From: Gnomoniopsis sp. IMI 355080
Taxonomy: Eukaryota > Ascomycota > Sordariomycetes > Diaporthales > Gnomoniaceae
Assembly (NCBI GenBank): GCA_027946555.1
Contig: JAPEVC010000046.1
Location: 62,001 to 126,000 of the forward strand
Direction: 5' to 3'
Length of the DNA stretch: 64,000 nt
Below, one piece after another: positions 30,169 to 41,823 of the stretch. Below the pieces are notes generated by a model. It ran no database searches, was not told where the DNA came from, and saw only the letters and a program-made list of their open reading frames with translations. Both the position numbers and the translations under genes were made by a program. Numbering within the stretch: the first letter of the stretch is position 1; every line of letters starts with the position of its first letter.

Positions 30169-33100
30169 TCAGAACATCATTGGACCCAAACCTCTTGCAT
30201 CCAAAGCCTTCTGAACTGCAACCTTAACACCATTCAAGGCAAGTTTCCAACCCTCTTTTCCCTTTTGCCTCGCCTCAAGGCCATCCTCCTCGTCGATAAT
30301 CCAATCGAGCCATCTCACCAACTTCCTTGCCTTTCCAATGTCCCTCTCCTCGGTGACGACGCGTGCCAGGTATTTCTCAAAAACCTCAACATCTGCGCCG
30401 TGTGGTCCATCGTCTTTGGTTTCTCGGTGCCACGCGCTCAGCATGTCTTTCACTTCCTGCAATGACGTGAGGGAGGTTGCCGTGAAAGCGATCTTGGCCG
30501 GAGGTTTTGGGAAAGAAATCGTTGTCTGCCCTCCGCCAGCAACCTCTCGTAGCCGATTCGCGGGCCCACGCCGGCCGGGAGCATGTAAGTTGAGGCCCAG
30601 CCCTGCCTTTTGGGCCAATCTGCGGCGCCGGTGGTCCTCGATGACTTCCCGCCGAACCTGTTCTGGAAGCTCGGCCAAGAAGGCAGGGTCGAGCTCTTCC
30701 GTGTCTTCAACCTCGATTTCCACCGCAGCTCGCCGATTGATTGCAGTCACAAAACTAGTCTGCACACGTCCAGCAGTGGCGTCACGTTGCTTTTCGCGAT
30801 TCCTGCTCAACATGCCTCGGATCCCGCCTCGCCCTCGTTTGGAAGGACTCTTTTTGGGCTGAGGACGGAGAATGGTCCTGTCTCTGCGAGGTGATTGTGG
30901 TTGTGCAGGGGCTACTTGCGCACCTCTTGAGCCATATGACGCTAGAACCTCGGCTTTCATGTCCTCTGGAAGAGCGTTGAATACCTCGGGGTCGATGTCT
31001 GGCGGGATCTCGTTCTCCGCCACAGCGGGGCTTTGACCCCGGGACAGTGTCTGAGCTGCTCCCAACTGATCTGCAGGGGATTGTTCTCGCGACACAGGTG
31101 CACTAGTTTTGCGTCGGCTCTGCTGCGCCATCAGGCGGCTGCGGATGTCTTGTGGCAATTCGGCAAGGACAGCCGCATCTGGATTCGTTGGCATGATGAA
31201 CTGTGTGCCCATCATGTTCAGCGGCGTCGTCGCCTTCTCATCAGCCTCGTTGGCTCTTGCCAGCGCCAACGCTGGATGGATGGATGGGTGCTTTGGCTTC
31301 CGGGGAGTGATGGGGTCTTCTGCGATAGGATCATCTGTCACTTCTCGTTTTGTCTGGTAACTGGTCGTTTTCGACTGCTCAGGGCTGCCAAAGTCTGAGA
31401 TGTCATCGGCACCCTTGGACGTAGGCGCCTGTACCTCCTTTGACGGAGAGTTCCCAGGGCCAACCCCGAATGCGCTGAAATTGAGCCTGCGCTGACTCCC
31501 ATCAGGCGCCCCAGATGGCTTGAGTAGATCAAGCTTTTGCAGCTGTACACCCAGTCCTCGTAGGTCACCAGGGCTGAACTTGAAAGATCGCAGAATTGAC
31601 ACAGCCTCTTTCCCAATAGTCTCCGCGTTGTGCGTAGCGACTCCGAAGATGAAGCTCTTGTTGAACGTGTCGCATTTACCATGCCCAAGGTGTTTGGCAG
31701 GGTCCAGTGGTGCGTCTAGCGAGCGGCGCATGATCTTCATTGTGAGATGTTTGCCTTTGACGCCCTCGTTCAGCAGCCGTCTCTCGAGCTCTTTGCATAG
31801 ATTCATGGTGAAGTCTTCGGCCTCTTGTTGGTTAAGAAAGCGTATGCCCCAATTGACCTCTGCCGAGACAGATTTACGCACAGGTTGGTCGCCAACTTCG
31901 GCACGATCAATGCCCCGTGAATACTCCCAGAGTTTCTCTCCGGTCTTCGGGCCAAGCGCAGATACCAGGCGCTCTTTTGACGTGTTCCTAATGTCCTTGA
32001 CAAGTTTGATACCCATCTCTTCGAGTTTTCCACCGATGCTGTATGCCACGCCCGGTAAATCTTCCACTTTGAGCTCTCCCAAGAACTCAAGCACCTCTTC
32101 TGGCAAGATTTGGTACTGGCCAGCCGGCTTAGCTCGACGAAGAGCGACCTTGGCAAGTAAAATATTGCCACCAATACCAACTGAGACGTTGCATCCCGTT
32201 TTGTCTTTGATACGGGCTCTCAGCTCTGTAGCAAGGCTGGTGGCTTTTCCCTGCTCTCTCCAGATGCTTCCCTCGGAGACGCCGTGGCCATCAGATCCTG
32301 CAGGATTCAACACGAGCGTTGTGACATCAACCAAAGCCTCATCGATACTGACGCTCTGCACGACACCGCCAACTTCTAGAATAGCCTCGTAGAAGAGCTT
32401 GCTGGCATCCTCGTAGCCAGGGAAGTCATACGGTAGAACCTTGAGATCTGGACACAGTTCTAGAGCACGCTTCATCCACATACCGTTCTTGACACCGAAT
32501 TTTCGAGCCGGATAGTTGCATGAAGCGATCTCGGATCCTGTGCCAGTGCCGTGGGCCACGACCGTGGGCTTGTCAACGTATTCAGGAGCGCTTTTCAGTG
32601 AGACGGCGCAGAAGAAACTGTCGAAGTCCACATGCATGATATAACGCCTAGTACCAGGGCGGCGCTTGATTGTTTTGCCTGACCCAAGGCCCTTCTCGTT
32701 CGCCAATTTCTGCATCTTTGATTTCAGTTCGGCTTTCCACGTCGAGAGATGATGCAACCTGCTCTCAGCATAGTACTGCTGAATGAAGTCTGGATTTGCG
32801 GTGCTTGATTTCCTCATCCTCGGGTCGGAGAGCAGCCACGCATTGTGTTCTTCGGATGTCATTGGCTTTTTGGACAGAACACCTGCATCGCTCGCGACGT
32901 TGTCTGGTGATCCCTCTGGTCCTCGGGTCCTGGTATCGCCATCGTTCACATCTGCAGCTTCCGATTCCCGGGCGCTCAGTTGCATTTGCTGTTCGCCCAG
33001 ACCCTCGCCACTATCATCACCGACGAGTTGTTTTGCTGGTCTTGAAGACAATGTTCTCAATTCCGTTTTCCCAAGCTTTTCTACAACTTTCTCGTCATAT

Positions 33101-33853
33101 TCATCGTCGATACTTTCCAACGGTTGCACTTTGGGAGGTGTGAACTTTGATGACGCGTGATTCTGAAAGACTGAGGGAGATTGACCGAATCTATTAGCAG
33201 GGCTCGCAGAGCTCGCAGAGCTCTTGAACTGGGTAGTATAGAAACTGTTCTGAGTTTGCTCCTTGTAGCCTCGCTGGGGCGTATGGACTTGTGAAGAGAG
33301 TTTGCCGTCATCGAACTTGATGAGTTTCTGCCTTGATCCCTCGTCGGTCACGCGATAGTCTGACCAGGCAAGCATCCTGCCCGCTGCGATCGAGTCCACG
33401 ACCCATGCTGGCTTGACGATCCTGTATTCCTTGAACTCAATAGCCTTCTTCGGAGTCAAAGACGAGGCGATGATATGTGTTGCCATTGTCTTAGAGTCCA
33501 GGTATTGGATAAAACCAGCGCCATGTTCGACGAGCTGCTTGTGTAGGACATGCAAGGGTGGCTGTGTATACCCAGACACATGGGCTGGCACGGCAGAAAA
33601 GCTTGGTTAGTTCAAAGATAAGTGCGAGAAATGTATAGCACTTACCGACAATGCCCTTGAATATTTGAGGTTTCCCGCTGGTCTCTCTAAGTTCGGCGTC
33701 GAGGTTTTGCAGTTTGATCTTCTTCCGTCGGAAGTAATCATTGAACCCACCGAAAGCACTTCCCTCATATTCCTCGCCGGTCTCGTCGGTAAACGCGTGC
33801 TCTTCGATCCGTTTGCGCACCGCGCTGGAATTCTTTTCCAGCCGACTGCCCAT
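30169..33853 (-). CDS. REV1: DNA repair protein REV1 (Y-family polymerase)
   Basis: Two exons, complement of 33646-33853 and 30169-33584, joined over 61 nt, give 1207 residues. Nuclear dCMP transferase and scaffold for translesion synthesis with polymerase zeta. Order: conserved N-terminal 'GGFNDYFRRKKIKLQNLDAE', BRCT domain (about 62-155), linker, Y-family polymerase from about 375 with the metal-binding 'VDFDSFF' (about 388-394) and 'SIDEALVD', helix-hairpin 'VEDLPGVAYSIGGKLEEMG', little-finger domain, two ubiquitin-binding motifs ('DPEVFNALPEDMKAEVL', 'DPAFLAELPEQVRREVI'), and the C-terminal partner-binding domain ('SLQEVKDMLSAW...KLVRWLDWIIDEE'). All expected parts are present. It shares a 455-bp divergent promoter with the RED homologue. 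Confidence 0.96.
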
Positions 33854-34308
33854 TTTGATGAAAATGAATGCGACTATGAATTCCGGTTGCTGTTGCTGGG
33901 TGCGCCAGTTTGATCAAATCACGGTCTGTCAAGCATGTTGCGCGGTACCGAAAGACTGCAAGCTGAAGGAGGCCATGTCCCAAAGGTAACTATTGGCCGC
34001 CTGGTTCCGGGTCAAGTGATCGAGTAAACCATAACCAAGAAATATCTGTGATGATGGATGTCGTGTGTAAAGCTTTCAGAGAGGCGATGCGAGGTGGCGT
34101 CCAAGCGCGTTAAGTGCCTTTCGGCGGCCTGAGCCGCGGTCTAACGCGGTCATTTTAGTGCCATGAGGGTTCGCACATGGAAGGGTTAGGGTCCGCTTGA
34201 GCAACCAGCATCTGGCTGCGACCATGCTCAAGTCCAGCATCCTCTTCTATCAGTCCAAGACTGCCAGTCTTCTCATCTCAAGGCCTTGAGGTGGCTCCGG
34301 TCGTTGAA
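33854..34308. promoter_or_regulatory. Divergent REV1/RED promoter with telobox-like site
   Basis: Only 455 bp separate the two start codons, so both genes must be driven from this stretch. It holds AGGGTTAGGG at 34182-34191, matching one and a half vertebrate/fungal telomere repeats, and a pyrimidine-rich tract just before the RED start. Such interstitial telobox motifs act in promoters of some fungal and plant housekeeping genes; activity here is inferred only. Confidence 0.55.
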
Positions 34309-36027
34309 ATGAACAACGAACAGTTCCGGAGACTTCTGCTCGCCAACTCGGCCAAGTCACCAAGCGGAGACCAAAATGGGGCGTCATCCTCACCAAAGGG
34401 CTTTGGAGGCGCGACACCTTCTGCCCTCGGATCGCGCATGAAATCCAGCATACCTATGACACCGTAGGTCTCGATCCTCTACGCCACCATCTGTCTAGCA
34501 TCGCCAAGCTAACACAATTGTAGCCGCTCGGTCGCCGGAGGAGGCCGGAACAACGACTTTGCCCGCCAACTCGCAGAGCGCAACAACCCTGAGCAACCAA
34601 AGAAGAAGTTCCGGACTTCTGCCCCGAAAGGCAGCCGATTTGCACAGGGCTATGTCGACCGTGCGAAGGAGAGACAAGCTGCGGATGAGGAAGAGGACGA
34701 CAAGGCCGCGCGAATAAAAGCCCTCGAGGAATCGCTAAAGAAAGAGGAGATTGATCAGGCGACATTCGAGAAGCTGCGCAATGAGATTGCGGGCGGCGAT
34801 CTGTCGAGCACGCACTTGATCAAGGGTCTAGACTTCAAGCTTCTGGAGAGAGTCAAGAAGGGCGAAGATGTCTTTGGGGAGAAGCCTGCACCAAGCGCGG
34901 TGGAGACCGAAGAAGATGACGCGGCTCCGGAAGAGGACGTGGATGATGCTTTCGAGGAGTTAGAGGACATGAAGGTCGAGGCCGTTGTGAAGGAAAAGGC
35001 CAAGAAAAAGGGCCAGCTTGCTACAAAGCCACTGGTGCCGGGACAGAAGCGCTCGAGAGACCAGATTCTGGCCGAGATGAAAGCTGCACGCGAGGCTGCG
35101 AAAGCAAATCAGCTGGGCAACAGATTCAAGAAGATAGGCGCCAAGAAAGAACCTGGATCAAGAATCGAGCGTGATGCCAAAGGCAGGGAGGTGCTCATCA
35201 TCGTAGACGAGGACGGCAATGAGAGGCGCAAGGTTCGGAAGGTCGCCGCTGAGGTCGAGAAGGAGCGTGAAGCTTTCAAAGTGGCACCGGACGCCAAGGT
35301 GCTTGGCATGGAAGTACCGGAATATTATAAGAAGAAGCTGGAGGAACAGCAACAGAAGGAAGAAGAGGACGTCAAGATGTTCTCGGACGTCGAGTCCGAT
35401 TATGACCCTCTGCAGGGTCTGGGTTCCGACTCAGATGACGATGCGTCCGGCGACGAGGTCAAGAAGCGAGCTCGATCCAAGTCACCCGATAGCGTATCAC
35501 CAAAGAGCGACGGTGAGGAAGGCGAAGTTGACTCGGACAGCCCACAAGCAGCGAAGGGACCCATGCCTCCTCCACCAAAGCCACAAGAGGCCGCTCAGCA
35601 TCCTCGCAACTACTTCAAATCTACTTTGATATCAGAGCAAAAGGTCAGCGGACCGGCACTCAACGATCCGTCTGTCCTGGCTGCTCTCAAGAAGGCGAAA
35701 ACACTCAATGCGCAGACCAAGTCCGAGGAACAACAAAAGGAGGCAGAGCGGGAGGCAAGGCTCAAGAAGATGCTTGCAAGCGCGGACAGAGACGACGCGG
35801 ATCTGGACATGGGCTTTGGCACAAATCGCATGGACGACGAAGAGGATATGGAGGACGACGGCAAGATCAAGCTGTCTGCTTGGGGAGGTGATGACGACGA
35901 TGATGAGCGTGGTGGTGGAGGAGGCAAGGCTAAACGCAAGAGAGGTGGCAAGAAGAGGAAGGGCGACGGCAATAACATTGCCGATGTGATGAAGGTCCTC
36001 GAGCAGAGGAAGGGGGCCGAGAAATAG
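34309..36027 (+). CDS. RED/IK-like spliceosome component
   Basis: Two exons, 34309-34463 and 34524-36027, give 552 residues; intron 60 nt, GTAGGT...TTGTAG. RED (IK) is a nuclear pre-mRNA splicing factor that with Smu1 joins the precatalytic spliceosome. Family landmarks are the N-terminal 'EQFRRLLLAN', 'NDFARQLAERN', 'AQGYVDRAKERQA' and the strongly conserved 'LSSTHLIKGLDFKLLERVK' (about 165-183). The rest is low-complexity, with charged coiled-coil stretches, acidic blocks, a proline patch ('MPPPPKPQ') and a Lys/Arg-rich, Gly-rich C-terminus with nuclear-localisation character. The human-type RED dipeptide repeat is not seen, as in other fungi. Confidence 0.88.
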
Positions 36028-36158
36028 CTTGGAACTTGGTCATAGAGCAGGAGCAGATGAAATTGATACCCTGAAATGTCCGGCTTGCCGTTCATATGCT
36101 CTTTACTTAATATTGTTCTTCTGCTCTTCCGTCAGTCTCATCAGAGAGAGATCAGAAT

Positions 36159-38576
36159 CTATCTGCCCGAGAATACATCCATCCGATACAAAGCAACCAG
36201 CCCAAGACCCACTCCTTGTGGAAAGTGGTAGATGGACGCACAAGGAATGATACTCAGGCCTCGACCCATAGCCTCGCTGATCTGATCAACCGGACATATT
36301 CCCGTGTTCACGTACAGAAGATATGGCGTAGCAGGCCCTCCTCTGTCGCCTGTGAGCTTACTTAGACTCTCACGGACCAAGTCATTTGCCTCCTGTACGC
36401 GGTCCTCAAGACTTCGTGTTCCATCCGCCGGTTCATCGTGTGGAACTTCGATCGCAACAACACTGTGCAAGAACCCACCAGCCTTAGAGGTGAGGACACA
36501 GTGCTCGACCGTTGTCCTTTCTGACCTCTCCTGGTACACGCGCACCGTGTCTATATCGGAGTTGATGCCGATGAGGCCTGCGTGCGCATGCCACTCTGCC
36601 TCCGCTGAACGAGGTAGCTCTTCCACCTCAACAGCAAAGAAGAACGGAACCGGCTTGGTCTCGTCAGTATCCTCGAAGAAAGAGTAATCCGGCAAGCTGG
36701 CCTTGTTGCCATTTTCGCCGTAAGACATGTACAATGGGTTGAATTTTCGATCCCACAGGTCTGGGCCATTCTCACCCTCCTCGTCGTCATCAACGGGTGA
36801 AGTCCACACGTGAACATCCCTCCAAGCTGTCCACGCTAAGAGCGCTTTCTCACGAGCAAGCAAGGACGACTTTGAAGCAGCAGTTCGAGGGAAGTATACC
36901 GCCGCGCCAGTCCACCACTGCACGCCCACCTCAACTCCAATGCGCCAGAGGTGCTGCAGCGACAGGACCAGCTGCATCTCCATCCCCTCGGTCGGCAGCT
37001 CCATGCTCGCTGGTACGAGCGGAATCTGGCCTGCAATATGAACCACTCTCGCTCCACCACCTGCTGTCACCGGAAAGCTGACGGCCTGGCTGTATGGGCC
37101 AATGTTCGCGGGCGCCCAGTATGATCTGCTCTGTACGTGCAGGCCTTGACGGTCTACATCGCCATTGCAGAGGGTGACGTAGATAGCGATGTTCCCGCTG
37201 TTTGCGGGTAGCAGATCACCGCAAGAGATGGTGACGCGTGACGGGGGGTTGGGTGTAGTGAAGAGGGAGCCGTAAATTGCGTTGATGGCAGGGAAGTCGG
37301 CCATGGAGCGGAGTATGATGACGGTGCTTATGATGCATGTTGAGGAGAGAGCTTGCTGAGTGAGGCGAGATTGTATTTCTTTGACGAGATAAGTTGTTTC
37401 TTCTTGGATGGTGTGGCTCCTGGAGGCTGCTGAGCTAACGACGGCCCAGGTCTGGAGTCTGGCGTCTGTGTCGAGGGTAAAAGAAGGATCGGCTTTGGTG
37501 AGAGGTGAGAGAAGTGATGCATCTACGTTCTCATTGCCGGGCTTCAGCTCACTCAACACGGCCGCGAATCTCTCATCCAGCGCATCAGGCCTTCTTACAT
37601 TCAACTCCTGGGCTTCTCTAGTCGTCTTCTCTACGACTTTTGCCCTCGTCACTTTGAGCCACGCTTGTCCACCTCCCTCTCTAATAATCAGTCTATCCTC
37701 TTCGTTGACGACCACCCGCTTCTTGAACAGCTTCGCCGGTCCATCAACAACGAGCGTCTCGAATTCCCCACCCTCGCCCAGCACAGCACCCGTGTCCAAG
37801 CCGGCGGACCCAAACTTCCCCATGGCTTTCTTCAGCCTCATGACACCCTTCGCACTAGCGACATTCTCCCACAAGAACGACTCGTCTAGGCCGCCCGAGG
37901 CAACCTTGATGATCCTAGGATCCAGACCAGCGGCAGCCATGTCCAGAAGCAGCTGAGCTTCATCTTTAGCTGCTGATAACGGCGCGGGAAGGATGGGGTA
38001 TTTCCACAGATAAGCTAGCGGCGTGAGGCCCAGTCGTTGCGCAATGGACTCTACGCGCGTGCGCTGGTACGTACTGAGGATCGCACCTGCGCTGAGGGCG
38101 TTGGCCTCTGGATGGTTCTTGATAACGGATTTGAGCAGCGGTATCATGGATTCCGTCTCGTCTTCTGCCTCGCCTGCTTCACCACAAGCAGCAGCGTAAT
38201 CCCTTTCCGTATGCACCGCTCCACCTACTATTGGCCGTCGGTACAATGAGATACCCGTCGCCTCTGCATATAGCGGAATGACCTGGTGCCCGACAGTCTG
38301 ATACATGAAAGAGTTCAGATCAGCGTCCGAGCCCCCACCTTCCGATGCACCATCACCAATTCCGAGGGCAGACGACGTTGTTCTTGAAGCGCCCGAGGCC
38401 AACGCTCCTTCATGGCCTCCGTCAGCAATAGAATCATCGACACGCACAGGTTCGGGTGGGTGCAGGTTCGCCAGGGCCACTAGCCGATGGCCGTTTTCGA
38501 GGCAATGGAGTGCCGAGAAGAAGCTATCCTTGCCTCCAGACACCAGAGCGATGACATTGAGGCTACCGCACGCCAT
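36159..38576 (-). CDS. DPH6: Diphthine--ammonia ligase with tandem YjgF/RidA domains
   Basis: Single exon, 805 residues from the chosen ATG at 38576 (an in-frame ATG at 38627 would add 17 poorly conserved residues). Catalyses the last step of diphthamide synthesis, amidating diphthine on translation elongation factor 2; cytosolic. The N-terminal part is an ATP-pyrophosphatase of the adenine-nucleotide alpha-hydrolase type: PP-loop 'SGGKDS' at about 13-18, 'FMYQTVGHQVIPLYAEA', 'ALSAGAILSTYQRTRVE', 'LWKYPI' and 'GEGGEFETLVVDGP'. Two RidA-like domains follow (about 430-530 and about 535-780, with 'NIGPYSQAV' and 'VHIAGQIPLVP'), as in yeast Dph6 and unlike the short archaeal enzyme. It is convergent with the RED gene, the stops only about 130 bp apart. 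Confidence 0.95.
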   Translation of the reverse strand: MACGSLNVIALVSGGKDSFFSALHCLENGHRLVALANLHPPEPVRVDDSIADGGHEGALASGASRTTSSALGIGDGASEGGGSDADLNSFMYQTVGHQVIPLYAEATGISLYRRPIVGGAVHTERDYAAACGEAGEAEDETESMIPLLKSVIKNHPEANALSAGAILSTYQRTRVESIAQRLGLTPLAYLWKYPILPAPLSAAKDEAQLLLDMAAAGLDPRIIKVASGGLDESFLWENVASAKGVMRLKKAMGKFGSAGLDTGAVLGEGGEFETLVVDGPAKLFKKRVVVNEEDRLIIREGGGQAWLKVTRAKVVEKTTREAQELNVRRPDALDERFAAVLSELKPGNENVDASLLSPLTKADPSFTLDTDARLQTWAVVSSAASRSHTIQEETTYLVKEIQSRLTQQALSSTCIISTVIILRSMADFPAINAIYGSLFTTPNPPSRVTISCGDLLPANSGNIAIYVTLCNGDVDRQGLHVQSRSYWAPANIGPYSQAVSFPVTAGGGARVVHIAGQIPLVPASMELPTEGMEMQLVLSLQHLWRIGVEVGVQWWTGAAVYFPRTAASKSSLLAREKALLAWTAWRDVHVWTSPVDDDEEGENGPDLWDRKFNPLYMSYGENGNKASLPDYSFFEDTDETKPVPFFFAVEVEELPRSAEAEWHAHAGLIGINSDIDTVRVYQERSERTTVEHCVLTSKAGGFLHSVVAIEVPHDEPADGTRSLEDRVQEANDLVRESLSKLTGDRGGPATPYLLYVNTGICPVDQISEAMGRGLSIIPCASIYHFPQGVGLGLVALYRMDVFSGR

Positions 38577-39282
38577 GGACGAGGTTGGTAGGTGGTCCAC
38601 TCGATTGTCGTTAGATCGTATATGCAAGCACGTCCACTGTGTACAGGTGCTCTTGACTAGTACGAAACCGTCAAGCGGCCTGCCGTCCTCGCAGGTTGCC
38701 GATCCGATCTCTCTTGGGCTGGAGGATAGTCAGATCCGAAGCTCGTGTCCCTCCTGAGCCTCACAAGTGGAACGCCACGATGTCAGGTCCCCTAAGTATC
38801 GACTGTGGTGCGACCTAGGCGGTACGCGAGTCGTCAGACACAATGTGTGGCAGAAGGCGTGCGGCGGATACTTTTGGTCCCTGACTTCCTTGGTACAGCA
38901 ACAACTTCCGCTCCGCTGATCAATGCCTCCGGATGAGCACGGAATCTGTCAGAAAATTGCAAAAAACCGCAAAGTCACTCCGTTTCTACACCACAACTCG
39001 AGTCAGACCTTGGGATGTATAGAGTATTTTGGGGTACTTCTTCTTTCTTACCTCCAGGCGGGTGACTCGGTGTATTGCTTGGCTCGATCAGTCTCCGACA
39101 GGTCCGACAGGGCTCATACGAATTGTACCTGGCCAAGGCTTCTCGCGTAGGTACCGATAGGGTTATTCCGCCAAGCGCGTTCAAAGTTGTCTTGATATAT
39201 TGAAAGATCTGCATTGCTAGATAGTTTGCTCGGGCTTTCATATTGAGTTTTCGACTCAGTGCGTTGTCTCCACATCAAGCTC

Positions 39283-39292
39283 AGGGTTAGGG
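39283..39292. promoter_or_regulatory. Telobox-like AGGGTTAGGG
   Basis: Identical ten bases to the element in the REV1/RED promoter, here about 700 bp upstream of the DPH6 start codon. Confidence 0.35.
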
Positions 39293-40250
39293 TCCTTTCT
39301 CACCGGCGCCAATCTTACCCGCCCCCCCCCCCATGGGGGTCGCAAGAACCAAACAATATAGGGAAAAGAGGAAAGTCCCAGGATGTGCCGCAGCTAGCAA
39401 TCTCAATCAGCCAAGTCCACGAGCGCAGCAACGATCACGCAGTTTCCGTTGTGCAGCATTAGCTTTCAATAGTCATACGAATGATCAGCAATATCTCACA
39501 GACACCTATCTCCGCCCATGCGTTGCAGAGGTGCATTAGCGGGAGGACCAACCGTATCACGCGGGCGCTCAAGGACGAGATGGGACGAGTAGTCAAGTCG
39601 CCGACCACATTTCCCGAGTGATAGACTGGTTTCGAATCCTACTTGAAGGAGGGCAAGAGAGGAGGGGGGGTGGGAGAAAAAGCTCAAGAGTCTATAACGT
39701 CAGATTTGAAGAAGGTACCCACGCCAACGAGGTACTTACACACTGCCCGCTTGCTCACTGGACAGCCTAACAACTCGCCCGGCTCACCAATCTCGCATCG
39801 TTGCCATGTCTCGTCGCCCCAGCCCTATGGGCATCGAGAACGGTGGGGTCTAGGTCCGCACGTTGTTTCTGTCCTACCTCGCACAAGACCAACGAGACCC
39901 CAATGGCGTCGTCCACTCCATGCGCTGTATAACGAAGGTTCTTTGAAATTTTCCACACCGACCGATTTGATTTGACCAATTATCACCTCCCAAAGAACAC
40001 ATTCCTCTATAGAGTTGGAGGGAAAACAGGACCAGACTGTCTCATGTAGCCCGAAGCAGCAACATTTTTTGTCCAGTAGCAGCAGCAGAGGCAGCTCTTC
40101 GGAGGTGACTGTGGAAACACACGTAATCTGTTCGCGTGTTTACATACAGATAGTCTAAGTCTAGTGGCTCGTGCCGCGCGTTGCATAGTGCTACTGCAAG
40201 TGAGATGGTGCCTGGCGGCGCTCCCTGCAGATACATCTGTACCTAAACAT

Positions 40251-40262
40251 CTACCTAGGTAG
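40251..40262. repeat. Palindrome CTACCTAGGTAG
   Basis: Perfect 12-bp palindrome sharing the ACCTAGGT core with the element at 7710-7725. Function unknown. Confidence 0.7.
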
Positions 40263-41823
40263 GTGTGTAATAAATAAGTCATGTATGGTCACACTCATGC
40301 AGGAACGCTCAAGGATGGCCAGGTGGGTTGCATAGGGTTTGCCCGATCAAACTGTTGCAGGTTTACTGGTGTGCTTACCCGTTGGTGCCGATTTGATAAA
40401 AATGAATGTGAGAGAGAATAAATACTATATACTTACTGCATCCATCGGCCTGAGGTGGGGGGGGGCGGGGGTTGTGTGTGTCGTGCGCAAGTGCGAGTTT
40501 GCTGTAGGTAAGCTGTATGACGAATTTCCTCTCTAGGCCGCTTACTGGAAGATGACTTGGAGGAACGATAATAGACGTCGTTTGCGCCTAATGCAAGTGC
40601 GTGAGATGTTGGCCTAGGCCAAGAAAAGTAGATAAAAAAGCACATCCTCTCCCACGCCGCCCCCAAAAGAAAGGATCCTCGGATGCACACGACTTGCATG
40701 GCAGTCAAAAGAACCGGCCCTCCAACCATTCCCCCCTGCTATCCGCGCCGTCAGGCCACTCTCTCGCTGCCTTGGGACGATGGAAGAATACTACCCCTCT
40801 CTCTATCTTCTTGTAGCATGCGCCGGAAAAGGATCTTTAGACTTTGGTCAGTTCTTGCCCACCGGAACCAACGATGACAACATCCCATCCCGAGACCACC
40901 CCGAGACGCCCTAGCGTCCATTGGTATCCCACGTGCGGATCCGTGCACCCGTTCTTCACATACGCCGACAGCCTTTGAAGATTCTAGAAGGAAGCAAGAC
41001 AAAGGATGAAAGAGTAAGCTGTGCAGGTGCATATGCCCAAGTTGGGTCAACGGCATGTGACTTTCCCTTGAGGGCTCAGAAGGGCGCCTGGCTCTACTTG
41101 GCTCTAAAAGATGCTGCCTGGTGGTGACGATAACGGGTCAAGTTGCAACGTGTTGGCCGTGAGAGTGAATTTGCAACAACAAAATGCGACATGGACAAGA
41201 GATGATTAAAAATGATTGTTGATTCTCGCAAGACAGTTGAACAAAATACAACAGAATTGTTTTGCCCTATAGCGTAGCCGTACGAGCCCACAAATCCAAT
41301 CAAGGCCTGCCCCGTACCGGGGTATTTGCTGTCTCCCTTCTGTTGCTCGAGAACCAGGCCATCCAATCCTTCCTTCGCTTTCATTCCCATTCCTTCCCAT
41401 GAAGCACTTTTTTGTTACTCTGACACGCTCGCTCGCAAAAAGACTGTATGGCCGCCCCCAATCCCCAGCCATTTTGGGTTGTACAAGACTCCAATCCGTA
41501 CCAGTATCACGCCGCACAAGATGCCCTCCTGAAGGATCTCGGTTTCAATAAAAAAATTCACCTCCCGTGTGCCAAATCGATTTGTCATTCATGCATTGTC
41601 CCTTGTGTCGTTGGAAGAAGTCTTGTCTAGCAAGATTGGGTGATGTTACATGAACAAGAAGGCAGGCTATTGTAAATGCTGCAAAACTTTTCGAGTGAGG
41701 TCGACTCCTCTCTATTGACGCCACTGTAGTCGCCGTTGGAGTGATCCTCCCGGTGTAATCCCTATAATTTGAGGCTTGCCCCGCTGAAATGAAGGTAGCG
41801 GTGTGGACCGGGTTGATACAAGA

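Larger units (their letters stand above)
38577..41823. other. Gene-free stretch, about 3.2 kb
   Basis: Lies upstream of DPH6 and downstream of the Msn2-like gene. No frame shows a domain, signal peptide or splice logic. It holds a telobox-like AGGGTTAGGG at 39283-39292, an 11-base C run at 39322-39332, a tRNA-like but unfoldable segment at about 39574-39645, and a CTACCTAGGTAG palindrome at 40251-40262. Confidence 0.55.

Noticed and set aside
39574..39645. tRNA-Ser/Leu-like stretch with A-box-like and B-box-like words (GGTTTCGAATCC)
   Set aside because: The B-box has an extra T, the acceptor and anticodon arms do not pair, and no anticodon loop can be placed. At best a decayed tRNA relic.
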